Of a stretch of 37,539 nucleotides of DNA, positions 36,821 to 37,539 are shown one piece after another. The stretch is from Syntrophobacter sp. SbD2 (GTDB lineage Bacteria; Desulfobacterota; Binatia; UBA9968). Under the pieces are notes generated by a model. The model was not told the origin of the DNA and searched no databases. It worked only from the letters and a program-made list of their open reading frames with translations. The position numbers were made by a program, and so were the translations under genes. The DNA is taken from positions 1 through 37,539 of the forward strand of contig CAMDBU010000049.1 in NCBI GenBank assembly GCA_945889495.1, given 5' to 3'. Each line of letters begins with the position of its first letter. Position 1 is the stretch's first letter.

Positions 36821-37210
36821 ATGATGGAAAGTAATCTCGACAACCAAAGCGAAGAACAAACCGTAATTCAGCCCGCGCCGCCGCCGTCGAACCTGCCACT
36901 GATCATTACGCTGGTGGCATTGATCACCTACTTCGGTTTCCAGACCGTCTCCTTGCTCGCCGAGCGCGGCAACTTAGGTCAGGTTAAAGCCAGTCAAGAA
37001 GCCGGCCTCCAGGAAGCGCAAAGAATCCAAGCCCAGTTTAGAACCATCGTCGCCAAAACCGGCGAGCTCGCCGACAAAGGCCACGCCGGCGCGAAGATGG
37101 TGATGGAAGGCTTGCAACGCCAAGGTATGGGTATGGCCGGCCCGGCCAAATCTCCAGAGAAGCCGTCCGAGAAAGTTATCGACAAGATCGAAGCCAAGCC
37201 CGGCAAATAA
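36821..37210 (+). CDS. Second small single-span membrane protein (unknown)
   Basis: A 129-residue protein with a polar, proline-containing N-terminus (QPAPPPSNLP), one membrane helix (LPLIITLVALITYFGFQTVS, 26-45), then a helical, Gln/Ala-rich stretch that looks like a coiled coil (VKASQEAGLQEAQRIQAQFR) and a Lys/Pro-rich tail. Two Met in tandem at 36821 leave the exact start open by one codon. No family recognised. Only 4 bases after the first small protein, so very likely the same transcript. Confidence 0.65.
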   Translation: MMESNLDNQSEEQTVIQPAPPPSNLPLIITLVALITYFGFQTVSLLAERGNLGQVKASQEAGLQEAQRIQAQFRTIVAKTGELADKGHAGAKMVMEGLQRQGMGMAGPAKSPEKPSEKVIDKIEAKPGK

Positions 37211-37249
37211 ATTTCGCTAGTCCGTTTCCGATTTTAGAAATTCCCGTAG

Positions 37250-37275
37250 GTTGGGTTAGCCAAACGTAACCCAAC
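37250..37275. repeat. Perfect hairpin repeat GTTGGGTTA/TAACCCAAC
   Basis: A 9-bp perfect stem with an 8-base loop, preceded by CGTAG. It is typical of a widespread repeat whose unit reads GTAGGTTGGGTTAGCC..CGTAACCCAAC. No T-run follows. It may still act as the downstream boundary of the long plus-strand operon. Confidence 0.65.
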
Positions 37276-37454
37276 ATCACGCGTTTACTCCACCAAATCC
37301 GTACTCCCCGCCCGCGCGCCCCGGCGCCCGACCGTTTGACAACGCTGTATCAGTTGCCATACCACTCAGCATTAGTGTCTTGTTTTGGCAGCTAGTGTAG
37401 TGTCTCTGAATTAATAGTAGTTACTGTTCGTCTAAGGGGCAAGCGGAGGTTTTG

Positions 37455-37539
37455 ATGCGAGTTGCCCCAGCCATTGAGTTGACCGAGAGTGAGATTGTTC
37501 TTCTGAAGACGTGGTCGCGAGGCGGCACAACCCCGGCGC
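37455..37539 (+). CDS. IS630-type transposase, N-terminal fragment (runs off right edge)
   Basis: ATG 37455 with GGAGG seven bases upstream opens a frame continuing to the window end. It reads MRVAPAIELTESEIVLLKTW, then SRGGTTPA, which is the common start of IS630-family transposases (a helix-turn-helix with an x-TPA motif). Only 28 residues are visible. The left end of the element is expected between 37380 and 37454, around TAGTGTAGTGTCTCTGAATT, but the exact terminus cannot be set from one end. Confidence 0.7.
   Translation, partial: MRVAPAIELTESEIVLLKTWSRGGTTPA

Overview
This is a GC-rich bacterial window with tightly packed genes. Gene content suggests a Gram-negative, respiring bacterium: a full System I (Ccm) cytochrome c maturation operon, NADP-type isocitrate dehydrogenase, succinyl-CoA synthetase, UDP-sugar enzymes and several periplasmic binding proteins. 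Orphan Bug/TctC-type binding proteins, degenerate amidohydrolases, a luciferase-like oxidoreductase and many short inverted-repeat elements are typical of uncultured lineages once placed in Deltaproteobacteria (Binatota- or Tectomicrobia-like). That placement is inference; no rRNA or tRNA gene is visible.

Layout. (1) 1-286: outward-facing 5' end of a transposase gene on the minus strand, then a 36-codon leader ORF. (2) 287-11909, plus strand: a catabolic or uptake-type array with two Amidohydro_2 proteins, a gamma-glutamyltransferase-like enzyme, an NMT1/SsuA-like binding protein, an unknown protein with an internal duplication, a 3-hydroxyisobutyrate-dehydrogenase-like enzyme, a luciferase-like flavin oxidoreductase, a pterin carbinolamine dehydratase and three consecutive TctC-like binding proteins. 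No membrane permease accompanies any binding protein. Inverted-repeat elements sit between many of these genes. (3) 12224-20993, minus strand: ccmA-B-C-D-E-F, dsbE/ccmG and a fused ccmH-ccmI, followed downstream by a flavodoxin-family protein with a cysteine cluster and a small unknown protein. ccmD (51 codons) is easily missed. (4) 21182-37210, plus strand: a TM-helix/MscS-related membrane protein, then a long run of closely spaced genes: icd, mdh, sucC, sucD, ndk, rlmN, mtaP, a PfkB kinase, a GT2 glycosyltransferase, ugd, UDP-xylose synthase, a GalE-like epimerase, lepA, lepB and two small single-span membrane proteins. (5) 37211-37539: intergenic sequence with a hairpin repeat, then the start of an IS630-type transposase running off the window.

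How the genes fit together. The ccm genes form one pathway exporting and attaching heme to c-type cytochromes, probably from a good promoter at 21057-21085. The icd-mdh-sucCD-ndk block covers oxidative TCA steps and nucleotide balancing. mtaP and the PfkB kinase are translationally coupled, suggesting linked nucleoside or methylthioadenosine salvage. GT2-Ugd-Uxs-GalE-like is a small UDP-sugar and glycan module making UDP-glucuronate and UDP-xylose, coupled into lepA-lepB. The left-hand array looks like uptake and breakdown of organic acids or aromatic compounds, but no substrate can be read from sequence.

No defence system, CRISPR array or clearly new multi-gene machine was found. The observations most worth following are the terminator-like hairpins set just before the start codons of icd and sucC, the repeat element in frame at the N-terminus of CcmHI, the degenerate metal site of the second amidohydrolase, the internally duplicated 163-residue protein, and the expanded orphan binding proteins.
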